In this document: positions 35,966 through 45,384 of the stretch, piece by piece
Numbering within the stretch: position 1 is the first letter of the stretch
How the letters are laid out: every line of letters starts with the position of its first letter
Assembly: GCA_946894095.1 (NCBI GenBank)
Contig: OX335644.1
Location: forward strand, 5,375,595-5,439,594
Source of the DNA: Incurvaria masculella
Taxonomy: Eukaryota > Arthropoda > Insecta > Lepidoptera > Incurvariidae
Reading direction: 5' to 3'
Length of the DNA: 64,000 bases
Translations under genes and position numbers: made by a program
The notes under the pieces: generated by a model
Database searches by the model: none
What the model saw: only the letters and a program-made list of their open reading frames with translations
Told to the model about the DNA's origin: nothing

Positions 35966-36004
35966 ACATACTGTTTCACATTCTTATGAGTAGAGCGGAG
36001 GTAC

Positions 36005-36142
36005 CTGGCCAGGTGCGGTGCGGAGGCGAGCGTGAGGGAGCAGGTGCGGCACTGCGCTGGCAGCTCGCAGTACTTGCTGCGGCACTGCGGGCACAGGTGG
36101 CCCTCGCCCTCGCCGCCGACACCCTCGCCCTCCTCCACGTGA
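36005..36142 (-). CDS. GTF2H2: GTF2H2 exon 7 (first zinc-binding module)
   Basis: Acceptor CTGCAG, donor GTACCT, residues 281-326 plus two bases. A Glu/Gly-rich lead is followed by [19 protein letters not shown] and [10 protein letters not shown], the p44 C4-type zinc motif (human CPQCRAKYCELP, CKICGLTLVSAPHLAR). The cysteines are present. A decayed copy of this exon lies about 40 bp downstream in intron 7 (35886-35965). Confidence 0.95.
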
Positions 36143-36621
36143 CTGCAGACATATGAACATCCTTTTAGTACATGCATAAACTTACGTCAATTCCCAGGAG
36201 GGGTAGGCAGAGATGATAAAGCACCATGTGTTACAATCACAGCATACTTCTCTCGCTTCTACAGACATATATCTCTTCATGCATGATCATGGATTACAGA
36301 CGCCACAAACATGTCTTTTAAGAAGCACACGACTCATAGGTCATTTCAAGTTCTTCCCAGTCGGACACCGATGTTGGCAATGGTTACATGATTATAATTT
36401 CTCATTCATTCAATTGCAACACATATATTTAGAAATGTTGTAATAATATTTGGAAATTTATCAGAAACATTTTCGTTGCAACATTGCCTGATGACATAAT
36501 AATGTCACCTAACTAATTGGCCGCTCACTCTGTGTTTTTCTTTCTGTACCACGGAGAATGCTCTTTGGAGTTGCATAATGCCATCCCTCTGTCCATTTTC
36601 TATTAACGCTTTTCTATCTCC

Positions 36622-36815
36622 CTATAAAAAAAATCAGGGAAAGACTGGACAAATATAGCCAAAGAGAAAGGAGAATGGAAAACAATGGAGCAGGCCTTTA
36701 CCTGAAGAGAGGCCCTTAATTTTTAATGTAGTATTTGGTAGTTTAAATTTTCTTAAACATGTATTTAAATTAAGGAATTAAAAAGGCTTTATTATTATTA
36801 TCATTATTATCTCCC
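36622..36815 (+). repeat. RTE-type LINE 3' end in GTF2H2 intron 6
   Basis: The last codons read DWTNIAKEKGEWKTMEQAFT and stop, then a short UTR and a TTATTA microsatellite tail at about 36791-36812, as in RTE elements. 5'-truncated. Confidence 0.6.
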
Positions 36816-37014
36816 TATTCTTTATACTAAAATACAAATACATAACTATCCTTAAATTTTATCTTAGGCGACTTGTTCTTGTTACTAAGTGCGCAGTGCG
36901 CTTCTCTGGTTAGTGATAATTTTAAAATTAAAAATATCCATCCTTACTTTTAGGCTGAAGAATCTACATATAATAATCATAACTATAACACGAACCCGAG
37001 ATTGTGCACTCCAG

Positions 37015-37930
37015 CAGCGGGAGCACAAATGAAAGTGGACACTTGTCGAGCTAGACGGATAAGAAATTTTGTCGAGGATTTTTATCAACTGTGATATCAC
37101 AAATGGAGAGCTCGATTAATTTATCGAGATCGAGTGTTAACTCGATAGAGAGTGGCAACACCCACCGTTTTGTCCACAAGAACTGTCACTTTAAACCTCC
37201 CAACCCTGGCTGTGTTCGCGCAGACTGCTCCATGATATTCAGTGCAAGGAGCAAGAAATAGCGTTTTACAGATTAGCGGCGATCAAAATGCCATTTCCTA
37301 CAAATCGCCTACACCTAAGTTATTTCGAATTGAATTTCGTATAGATGCACAATTAAGTACGTTTTTAATGAATTTAGATAAAAATTGCTTGGTTTAGCGC
37401 ATTTGCCTTGTTAGATTAGAAGGATTGTAGTTTATCTAATCTCTGCATCTTTTTCGTTTTCCCGTTCAGCTGGAGCGTTGCTCTAAGCCGTTCCGCCTGA
37501 TTACTTCCTATAACGGAAAGTAAAGGATGGAATGGAAACGTCTTTGCCCAAACAAACCCATCAATCTTTCGCTCTTATTACCGTGTTTCCCATGTCTTTG
37601 AACCATGAAAACTTTAAGAAACGCCTGTGCCATCCCCACTACATACGCACATATTCGTAACACGAACAAACACATCCTTCTAGGATTTAACACACCCTCG
37701 CGGTGGTGGTGACAAAATTATCCTCAACAAACGTCAAATTAGTAGGATTAAATTTATTTGTGGTTCCACAAATGGACAAAATTTATTCTTTGTCGAGATT
37801 TGTCTGTGGTTATTTTGACAACCTCACTCGACATAACATTGTTTATCAGTTGGCGACAAGTGTCCCGCACACAAGATAAAGACTATGTACGTAAGTTTGT
37901 CGGCCAGATAAAATTATTTGTGCTCCCGCT
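37015..37930. mobile_element. Inverted-end element in GTF2H2 intron 6
   Basis: CAGCGGGAGCACAAAT at 37015-37030 is perfectly mirrored at 37915-37930, and a second mirrored block GGACACTTGTCG follows inside each end. About 915 bp with no coding capacity. A non-autonomous DNA transposon is likely. Confidence 0.5.
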
Positions 37931-38001
37931 GCAGGCGAAATAAACAATTTATCAACCAACGGAACACGACACATTCCAATAGGAGCCACACGACATCTCA
38001 C

Positions 38002-38168
38002 CACATGCAGACGGTGATGGGTGGGTCGCCGGAGTCGCCGGCGGGCTGGTCGCTCTCGGCGTGCGGGAAGCCCATCTTGATGAGTCCCGCCTCGAGCGTG
38101 CGCGCGCGCGCCGGCGGCGTCGTCGCCGCCATCAGCAGCGAGCGGTAGTGCACGTCGTCGAGCACCAC
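38002..38168 (-). CDS. GTF2H2: GTF2H2 exon 6 (linker to zinc region)
   Basis: Acceptor CGGCAG, donor GTGAGA, residues 226-280 plus two bases. It begins VVLDDVHY, the p44 motif VILDESHY, and carries LIKMGFP (human LIRMGFP). The central part is GC-rich and low in complexity (Arg/Ala/Pro), less conserved than its flanks, as expected of the linker between the vWA domain and the zinc modules. Confidence 0.9.
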
Positions 38169-38212
38169 CTGCCGCGTGGGCGCACGTCCAGTGTTGTAAT
38201 TGATCGATCGGC

Positions 38213-38275
38213 CTCAGTGGTCAGTCTGAGTTCTCACCTAAATTGAACTTTACGGTTTTACTCAAGTTTGACATT
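38213..38275. repeat. Family F arm fragment in GTF2H2 intron 5
   Basis: TCAGTCTGAGTTCTCACCTA, the family F left end, 45 bp upstream of exon 6. Confidence 0.6.
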
Positions 38276-38911
38276 ACGAGTTAAACAGCCAGGTAGGTCT
38301 CGTAGTGTTTGAAGTTGAATTCTCCCACTACCGCGACTTCGAGAGTAGGAAGCTCACCAAGCAGTTGGTCCGTCGCACTGCTCAGATATTTCAAGAATGC
38401 AGTTTCAACCAAGGTTAGGAGGGTGACACAGCCTAGCATACATTCTAACCACATGAGGTAAATTCACACGGACCGATATCACAGGGAACCGGGAGTCTTC
38501 AATATGGCCACTTGGCCTTGGTCTTGATTCAGACATCAGAACAACCATATGAACATTTTTATTTTTTATTTATTTGATAAAAACAGTAGTTACAGAAGTA
38601 AATGTTACCTCCTATACTAAACTAGGTTTGTCTTATAGGAGGTAGCCTCAAGATTAGTCAAGTGCTCTACATTAACAAATAATGAGCTAAGCATTGTTTT
38701 AAAACAAGTAACGTACATATAATTATTAGTAGGTACTGAATTTTTTATTATTATTTATTGTAGGTATATGCTAATGCACACTTGTGATGCTTTCTTCTTA
38801 ACCATTCTTAAGCATTAAGCACATACACTCTTTAGCATAAACCATTCTTTAGCATTAAGCACATACCTATCACTCAATCCATACCATACCTGCATACAAT
38901 TGGACCCTTAC

Positions 38912-39010
38912 CCCATAGTCACCTCCGGTGTCCTGGCATAGTTTCCTGCAGATTCGCACCTCAGCTGCCAGACCGATCACGGAGCATCTTATACCATCCG
39001 ATTTCAAACT
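38912..39010 (-). CDS. GTF2H2: GTF2H2 exon 5 (vWA end)
   Basis: Acceptor TTGCAG, donor GTAAGG, exactly 33 codons (residues 193-225). The motifs RCSVIGLAAEVRIC and DTGGDY match SVIGLSAEVRVC and ETGGTY of p44. The intron before it is only 83 bp, the shortest in the gene. Neither acceptor nor donor is disturbed by repeats. Confidence 0.93.
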
Positions 39011-39093
39011 CTGCAAGAGACCAATCCCTTAAAACAACATGTCTTGCCTGCTTTTATGTAAGAGTGTTCTGTATGGAGGTGTTTTGTGCATAC

Positions 39094-39256
39094 CTGTATG
39101 GTCGCATTGATGTCGCCGGGGTCACAGGTGGTGAGGGAAGCCAACATGAAAAGGATCTCACGGCTGGCGTGGCCAGGGAGCGGCCGCAGAGCCCGCGCTC
39201 CCAGTTCTAGCGCATTCTGCAGAGAGGGCTCCCCACTCAGTGCAGCATTGCGCATT
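39094..39256 (-). CDS. GTF2H2: GTF2H2 exon 4 (vWA core)
   Basis: Acceptor TTGCAG, donor GTATGC, residues 138-192. It contains GEPSLQNAL, PGHASREILF and SLTTCDPGDI, which correspond to conserved p44 motifs (GEPSLYNSL, PGHTSREVL, SLTTCDPSNI). One base completes the Gly codon split from exon 3. Confidence 0.94.
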
Positions 39257-39486
39257 CTGCAATTGTCGAATAAGACATTTTTTAAAGTTAATATTGTGTT
39301 TTATCATGACTGCTTAATTGTATTATTTTAGTGCTAGACATTTTTTTCTACTTTCAAAATCAATACATTTGGTAAAACCATTGCGATACCGCCGATACCA
39401 CTGTGATATAACCAAGATACATCTTTGTCACTTTGAAACATTAGGTTTTATCACTTGAACTGAAAACATACGCCTTCTGTTTGTGT

Positions 39487-39545
39487 TAGGCCCGAGTGCA
39501 TGAAAGGACACAAAATAAAAATCAAAGTATATGCATGATTAAACA
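39487..39545 (+). repeat. MITE family G left-end fragment in GTF2H2 intron 3
   Basis: GGCCCGAGTGCATGAAAGG followed by AAAATAAAAATCAAAGTAT, the diverged first 60 bp of family G. Confidence 0.5.
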
Positions 39546-39658
39546 TGTAACTTTTTACGGACGGATAGAAAGGAGGTTTTCGATGTGGTCGTGGTCAGAA
39601 CTGGGTATCGCAGCTAGTCTAAATGTAATAATCGTGAATGAACATGATAACCACATAC

Positions 39659-39798
39659 CCTTGAATGGCCTTGACATGTTTCCTGACGTTCCCGGACAGT
39701 TCCGTTACCCTTTCTGCCCTCTTGTTTTTCATCGCTATGATTCCCAGCTGACTTAAGGGATTTTGGTCGAAAAATTCTTCCACAAAATTTTCCAAAAG
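39659..39798 (-). CDS. GTF2H2: GTF2H2 exon 3 (vWA core)
   Basis: Acceptor TTACAG, donor GTATGT, encoding residues 92-137 plus two bases. The peptide has [20 protein letters not shown] and TELSGN followed by RKH, matching the p44 segment [20 protein letters not shown] almost residue for residue. It is needed to bridge exons 2 and 4 in frame. Confidence 0.94.
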
Positions 39799-40663
39799 CT
39801 GTAAATTAATATTTCTAAAATGAGTACACTTTATATTATCCGTTTTTTCAGTGACACAATCGAACGTTTATTTCATATATATTTATGTTTTTTTTTATTT
39901 TGTACGCGCAAACCTCCTGAAGGTGTCTGCACATTCAAAACCTATTTTCATGTGCTGGAATTTTAGGTAAGTATTTTCTGCAATCATTTACAGTAACAAT
40001 AACTGGCATTTCATTTAGTTAATACACATATACATAATATAATATTTTTATGTACATGAATATTTTTTATTTACTTTGCATTACATATTATCAACTATTC
40101 TTTGATTTTAGTTTTTAACTTGGATATTGACAAATATTATCACAAGCCTAGTAAAATAATCTAGGAACTACATACGTAATTGGGAGGTCTTTGCCAAAGT
40201 AATTTACAGTGGCAGGAATTTGGGACTGTAAGGTCAGTTTCAGTCTTGTGTTCAATCAGGTGAAATAATTATCCAACAGGATTCATCAGTATAATTGCTC
40301 ATTATACGAGTAATACTTTGATTACATATCACTTTAGACAGTACAGTTTGCGCCGAACTTAAATGTGCTTCTAAAATTCGTGCGTGTACTCTATGCTCTA
40401 GTCTCGAGTGTTTTTCATATGCGCGAATTTAACTATGGTGCTTACTGTAACACTTAAAAATACTTGAATAGGTGCTCGAAGCATCCTCTAGTTCTAGACC
40501 ATTCTGATGACGGGCCATCATTTTGTGCATTCTATACTAACTATGTATAAACAGGAATTTAGTGAAATCCGTAAACTAGTAACTAGTTAGAAATTAACTG
40601 ATGCTTCTTAGTAAACTTGTTAGATACAATATAAAAACAATTAGCAATAATAAAAATCATTTT

Positions 40664-40939
40664 TTAACCCTTTCCCTGCCAGGAACATATATATCCGTAA
40701 GAGCAAGGCATTCTGCAGGCGCCATCGTCGGATATATCCGACAGAAAACTACTCCACTTTAAACATTAATAAAACTTTACTGATTACGAAATAATGTGTT
40801 TAATTTACATAATTGCACAGTACATACTAGCGTTCATTAGATTTCTACTGTTTCAACAGTGGAAACACACTATTTGCAACAAAACAAACAATTCTAGACT
40901 GCATATTATGCCATAAAACCTTGGCGGTGAAAGGGTTAA
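40664..40939. mobile_element. TTAA MITE in GTF2H2 intron 2
   Basis: 276 bp. Ends TTAACCCTTTCCCTGCCAGG and, inverted, TTAACCCTTTCACCGCCAAGG, with TTAA at both sides. A repeated ATATATCCG motif lies inside. No coding capacity. Confidence 0.7.
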
Positions 40940-41509
40940 AAAAGTTTTAAGTTTCAATTGATTTGCCAGATCAGTTGTGAATGCAGTCAGATTCCTGTTG
41001 ACTGAGTCCTGACGATGGTCAGTCGACTAACTATTTACCTAAAAAACGATCTTACTATGTAAAAAGTATCTCGACAAGTATCCTGATGAGGTTCAGTTGA
41101 CTTACAAGTTTTCTACAATCAATCAGGGAAGATGTAAATTTAAAAGCCGTCTAGAGTAAACACAGAAATTTTGATTGAAAACATTGGTGCATTGTAACAT
41201 GACAAACATCAATATAAATCAAGTTAAATATACCTGATAATACATAAAAAAAATAAGTTTCTTCTTTATATCCAGAAACACAAAGTTGACACAGGAAATT
41301 ATTTAACAAAATAATATTTATGACTCATTAAACTTGGATCACATGGATCACATGCCGGTGTTACTTATTGCTTTTAACTCATAATCCACATGTCAAAGAT
41401 TCCCAGAATATAGGGCAAAGAATGGTCAAGGGAAAGGAAAGTAATAATTAATTCGAAAATATTGTTGAGAGCACATGCTCTGAGGATAGGAACAAGTGCT
41501 ACCAACCTT

Positions 41510-41636
41510 CTTTTTTTTATGCGACCTGACATGGATGGCTAATACCACACAACTACCGTTATGATATTAGCCTAATACACCGCATTCCCGAAGGAATTAG
41601 GTGCCATGCCAGGACCTTCCCTTTATGAGCACTGCA
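41510..41636 (-). mobile_element. SINE (family E) 3' fragment in GTF2H2 intron 2
   Basis: Poly-T then ATGCGACCTGACATGG and TAGGTGCCATGCCAGG, as in the 3' third of family E in minus orientation. Confidence 0.7.
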
Positions 41637-41848
41637 AAGACAAATAAGGAGTACTTTCTAAACAGTTGCTATGCCTGGATTTACCTCAAGTGATATTCCA
41701 TCTCTGTACCCAGTACCACCGGCGATACTGCTAGCGAGTTGGATTTTTTTTTGTTGTATTACCACCGGTACCGCTAGCAGATGACGGGTTAAACTACTAA
41801 ACATAATCGTAACTCGTTCCAGCACAGTGCATAAAATACTGAACGCAC

Positions 41849-42059
41849 TTTGAGCGTGCAAAGGAAGCGCGTAGGCTTGAGATCCTGTGAGGACATGGCG
41901 TCAGAGCAGTCGATGGCGAGCAGCAGGTGCCGCATCATGCCGAGCCGCACGGGCCCTCTGCGCGGGGCGCGACGCCGCGCCGCCGCCGCCGCCGCCGCCG
42001 CCGCCATGTCCGCCACAAGCCCCGCCACCAGCCCATCCTCGTCTTCTTTGATGGCCTCC
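41849..42059 (-). CDS. GTF2H2: GTF2H2 exon 2 (vWA start, polyalanine run)
   Basis: The acceptor CTTCAG is followed by G, which completes Trp21, then residues 22-91; the donor is GTGCGT. It encodes the start of the vWA-like fold: VRLGMMRHLLLAID, with the first acidic residue at Asp71, then QDLKPTR and CTLK, all p44 signatures. Residues 40-48 are nine alanines followed by an Arg-rich stretch, encoded by a pure GCC/GCG tract (plus-strand CCG repeats about 41979-42005). This replaces the usual charged linker and is the only clear departure from the family in this exon. Confidence 0.93.
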
Positions 42060-43089
42060 CTGAAGCCAGACAAAGTGATGCGTAAAGAATCTTTGCTCAG
42101 TGCATGATAAAGTCAAAAGAGTCAAGTCAAGAGTTTTTTTTATTATTTGGCAGTATATTTGGAGCTTAAAATACCGTCAATAGCGTGACAGAAATTTGTA
42201 CAAATTGCTTAATGCATTGGAATATTGGTCGGCTTAATTGAGGCAAAATTAGTCTGAGGATTTTTTATGCAATCACATGTTAGATGCAACGTTTTTTTGT
42301 AGCGTCTAAGGATTGAATTTGAATTTAATTCGACCCTTGGCTTCCTTTCGGTCGATATCAACCCAGTTTTTGGTGCCAAAATACTCCTTGTTGCCTTGTT
42401 TCCAGCTGACTTTTGTCTGCAGATACCTTCTTTTACATAATGATGTTGGAGTTTCAATAAATAGTGCACAATATCAAATCTTACGTTACTTTTCTTTTTG
42501 TTGCTACCTGTATGTTTTTGTTCCATTATCGGGTTGATTGGAAGATATTGACTTTAGGCAATAAGTCCGCCCTTGCATGTACCATTGTGTATGGAAGCAA
42601 TAAAGAATATTATCATAATAAAAACATATACAGGATCAGTTGATTGTTATTGTAGGAATGTAGACAGTGAATGGGTGGATTCCCTGCCGGTTTGTCGGTC
42701 AGCGATGGTAGAATAAGGACAATCAAATCCAAATAAGGATATCAATCTGCAGCTCAAAATTAAACAATTCTCGGTTAAGGTTCACAGTGAAGGTGGTGGA
42801 ATTGGTAGAAACAGCTGCTGCTTCTCTGTACACCCAAAATAGCTGCTAAGTTGACGAAGACGTTTACATCCAAAAAACCTCGCAATAAATAGTCAATATG
42901 TATAATTAATAAGTTGTTAGGTTAAGTAATTTATAATTTAAGACTTTTCACATTGTGGGTTGTTGTTTTCTCGTAGTTCTTAGTTCTTTGCCTTAGACCA
43001 ATCTACCAAAAATGTAAGTTTGGCAGTAGCATTTAGGCATGAAATCATAATTGTGTTACATTTAATGTAATTAATATGGAGGAAAAATA

Positions 43090-43262
43090 AAAACTGGCCA
43101 AGTGCGAGTCGGAATTGCACACGAAGGGTTCCGTACCATCGTACAAGATTTAACACAAAAAAATCACGGTTTTTGTATTTAATTTTTATTATTATTTTAT
43201 TTTACCTATTTGTTGTTAAAGCGGCAAAATAAATACACACTCTGTGAAAATTGCTCAGTATA
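43090..43262 (+). mobile_element. Repeat family H, truncated, GTF2H2 intron 1
   Basis: GCCAAGTGCGAGTCGGAATT and GAAGGGTTCCGTACCATCG, then ACACAAAAAAATCACG, matching the other copies; the other end is missing. Confidence 0.6.
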
Positions 43263-43340
43263 ACCGAAAGTAAACGAGACAGTAAAATCTTAAAATAGTA
43301 ATGAAAAAGATGTTAAGGAATGTAAATTATGAGAACTCAC

Positions 43341-43402
43341 CAAGTTTTTTCGTAGCCGGTCTCCCATCGATACTCTTTTGGATCCTGCTCGTCATCAGCC
43401 AT
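43341..43402 (-). CDS. GTF2H2: GTF2H2 exon 1 (start codon)
   Basis: The ATG is at 43402-43400. The exon encodes 20 codons plus two bases of a Trp codon and ends in the p44 N-terminal motif RWETGYEKTW, like RWEGGYERTW in the human protein. The donor is GTGAGT. The start is chosen because this is the only Met ahead of the conserved motif, at the usual distance from the N-terminus. Confidence 0.93.
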
Positions 43403-43916
43403 GATAGGATAGATAACACTGTTCTATACCTGCGTTACTTTTGGCTACTATACTTCAAAACTGTTCAAAACTAATATAACTTCGATCCAAATAATACTTT
43501 TACACTTTCGATCAGCATGCATTCATGCAAAGAATATAGCATTCATGCAAGCAAGCAAAGAGTATGCAAGCAAGCATCTAAAAAAACCCCAAAGACAGAA
43601 GGCAACATAACCCGTTTTATACTCTTTGACAAAAACATAACCGATTGCTTGTCAAATAGTTCGGATATACTGCGCTTTCTACCCCTACGTTCGGAAATGC
43701 GTACATTGCAAAGATCGCAGAGAAAGCGAATACAGTGAATACTTGTGTTTCGAATTGATATCACTGCTCATAGCCACAATGGCATGATATCAAATGTCCC
43801 AGTTGTCACCTAAATTAGCGTTTACGCCAAACCGATCGACTGGCGTTTTCAAATGTATGGAGAAATTGAGGAGCGCGCGCAGTGGGCGTTAAGTGAACTA
43901 ACATTTGCGAGTCCGA

Positions 43917-44064
43917 GGGCCGCGTGCACGAAAGGACAAAAAATCAAAATCAACGTCAACGTACGATTAAACACGTCACTTTTGTATGAACAGTATGGAA
44001 GGAACTCCATGCGGTTCACTGAAAGTGACGTGTTCGAACATAGATTTATTGTCTTTTCATGCGA
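43917..44064 (+). mobile_element. MITE family G, truncated, nested in family F
   Basis: GGGCCGCGTGCACGAAAGG, AACACGTCACTTTTGTATG and AGTGACGTGTTCGAACAT in family order; lacks the right end. It interrupts the family F copy at GCGAGTCCGAG. Confidence 0.6.
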
Positions 44065-44139
44065 GTTTGATTTCACAGCGTTCTCACCGTCGGCGTAAAT
44101 ACGTCGACGCAGCCGTTTACGCTGACTCCGCGATTTCAT

Positions 44140-44341
44140 TCCCGCCCGGGTTGGTACCATCGCATTGAATGAACGATGGTCGAAGCGGCAATGAACATTG
44201 TCCGTGTTTTCCATCCAGCTTAATGTAGCCGTGCAATATAAGGAAGGTCCTGGCATGCACCTAGTTCCCATGTGGTGTGTTAGGCTAATACCATGACATA
44301 AGGTGTGGTATTAGCCATCCATGTCCAGTCACATAAAAAAA
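44140..44341 (+). mobile_element. SINE (family E), 5'-truncated
   Basis: Plus-strand 3' half only, from GCCCGCCCGGG to CACATAAAAAAAA. The 3' end (TGTCCAGTCACAT) matches the 5S-headed copy at 62.9 kb more closely than the tRNA-headed ones. Nested in the foldback element 43797-44450. Confidence 0.75.
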
Positions 44342-44450
44342 AGTAAAACCACAGAATAAGTAGTAAACATGTGTATGGGTTTGACGTTTTTACGTGACTT
44401 CGAAGTTCCGTAAACGCCAATTTAGGTGAGAACTCAGACTAACCACTCAG

Positions 44451-44639
44451 AACGAATTTGAGCAGACATATGTGTAGCCCCGGTTGCACGAAGAAACGGC
44501 TGAGTTAATCAATGTTCAACCACGTCACTTTTAGTGAACGTCACGTCACAGAGTTCTTTCCATACTGTCCACACAAAGTCACGTGTTTGATCATACTTTG
44601 ACGTTGATTTTGATTTTTTGTTCTTAATTGCACTCGGTC
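44451..44639 (-). mobile_element. MITE family G
   Basis: About 190 bp with similar ends (GCCCCGGTTGCACGAAG versus GGACCGAGTGCAATTAAG) and AAGTCACGTGTTTGATCATA inside. Mirror copy at 49439-49627. Confidence 0.65.
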
Positions 44640-44825
44640 CATAGTCTCGAGAATGAGAGAATTTCAGGCCTAGAATTCTCTAACTAGACTAACGAACGGC
44701 GAAAGGCCTTCATCATTTCAGAATATAAGCGCATACGATCAGAGAACTACAGATAAACACGCTGTGTCATATCTGTTAGGATATTATATGTTCCGTGGAC
44801 AGCTCGATGACAGCCATTTGACAGC

Positions 44826-44975
44826 GTACGGTCGTTTTGTCTGAAATCTATACACCGGAAATAGAGACAAATTTAAGATCTCTTTCTGTCATGCTGAAGT
44901 CAACCATAGAGTAAAAGGGACTTAGGAATTCCTTCTCTTTACAGTGTATACAATTGAGAGGAAACGACCGTACAT
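44826..44975. repeat. Short inverted-end repeat
   Basis: TACGGTCGTTT and, inverted, AAACGACCGTA bound about 150 bp that contains GAGTAAAAGGGACTT, also seen near 26672. Possibly a small MITE. Confidence 0.4.
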
Positions 44976-45384
44976 GCTCTCAAACGTGTGTGCTTTGTAA
45001 GATCTGTGTGCGGTTTAGAGTCACGTCCCTTATGTTAACATGACGTTTACGGGAATATAATAAGGGAATAGAAGCAATTCGGAACGTTCGTGTACGCGTA
45101 CAGTGTTGAATTCTCCGTATGATGCTGAATGCGTATAGCATTTCAGAAAGCAGTGTACGTTGTTTTCACAGAAGTAGATTTTTTTAATAAGGTTTGTTAG
45201 GGCAAAGATGGAATAATCCCGCCCCGTACTGTCCGTTACTGCGCGGTTCGTTGTAAACTGTGAACGATGATAGTGCTTACAGCGTATACAAGCGTCCCGA
45301 ATCAGATTGCACGATCAAATCACACAACTCAGACCGTTTGTGCACGCGCTTACAAAACAGCAAACATGGAACAAATGACATTAG

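Larger units (their letters stand above)
27504..43402 (-). other. GTF2H2: Complete gene: TFIIH core subunit p44 (GTF2H2/Ssl1), nine exons
   Basis: p44 is a core subunit of TFIIH, which opens promoters for RNA polymerase II and unwinds damaged DNA in nucleotide excision repair; in the known family p44 binds and stimulates the XPD helicase. Joining nine minus-strand exons gives an uninterrupted 410-residue protein (human p44 has 395). All eight introns have GT donors and AG acceptors and all junctions keep frame. Residues about 58-225 form the vWA-like domain (motifs RLGMMRH, SLTTCDP, SVIGL); residues about 297-395 hold the zinc-binding C-terminus (CPQC, CELP, SYHHLFP, CFGC, CWEC, CPGC). Introns are 1281, 2050, 402, 83, 743, 1859, 7757 and 491 bp, most with transposon insertions. 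Residues 40-48 are a nine-alanine run where the human protein has a lysine-rich stretch. Identification rests on recalled family sequence and is strong throughout. Confidence 0.95.
43797..44450. mobile_element. Foldback MITE, family F, with two nested insertions
   Basis: Left arm TCACCTAAATTAGCGTTTAC, right arm ending AGAACTCAGACTAACCACTC. Inside lie a family G element (43917-44064) and a truncated SINE (44140-44341). The nest is 0.4 kb upstream of the GTF2H2 start codon. Confidence 0.7.
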
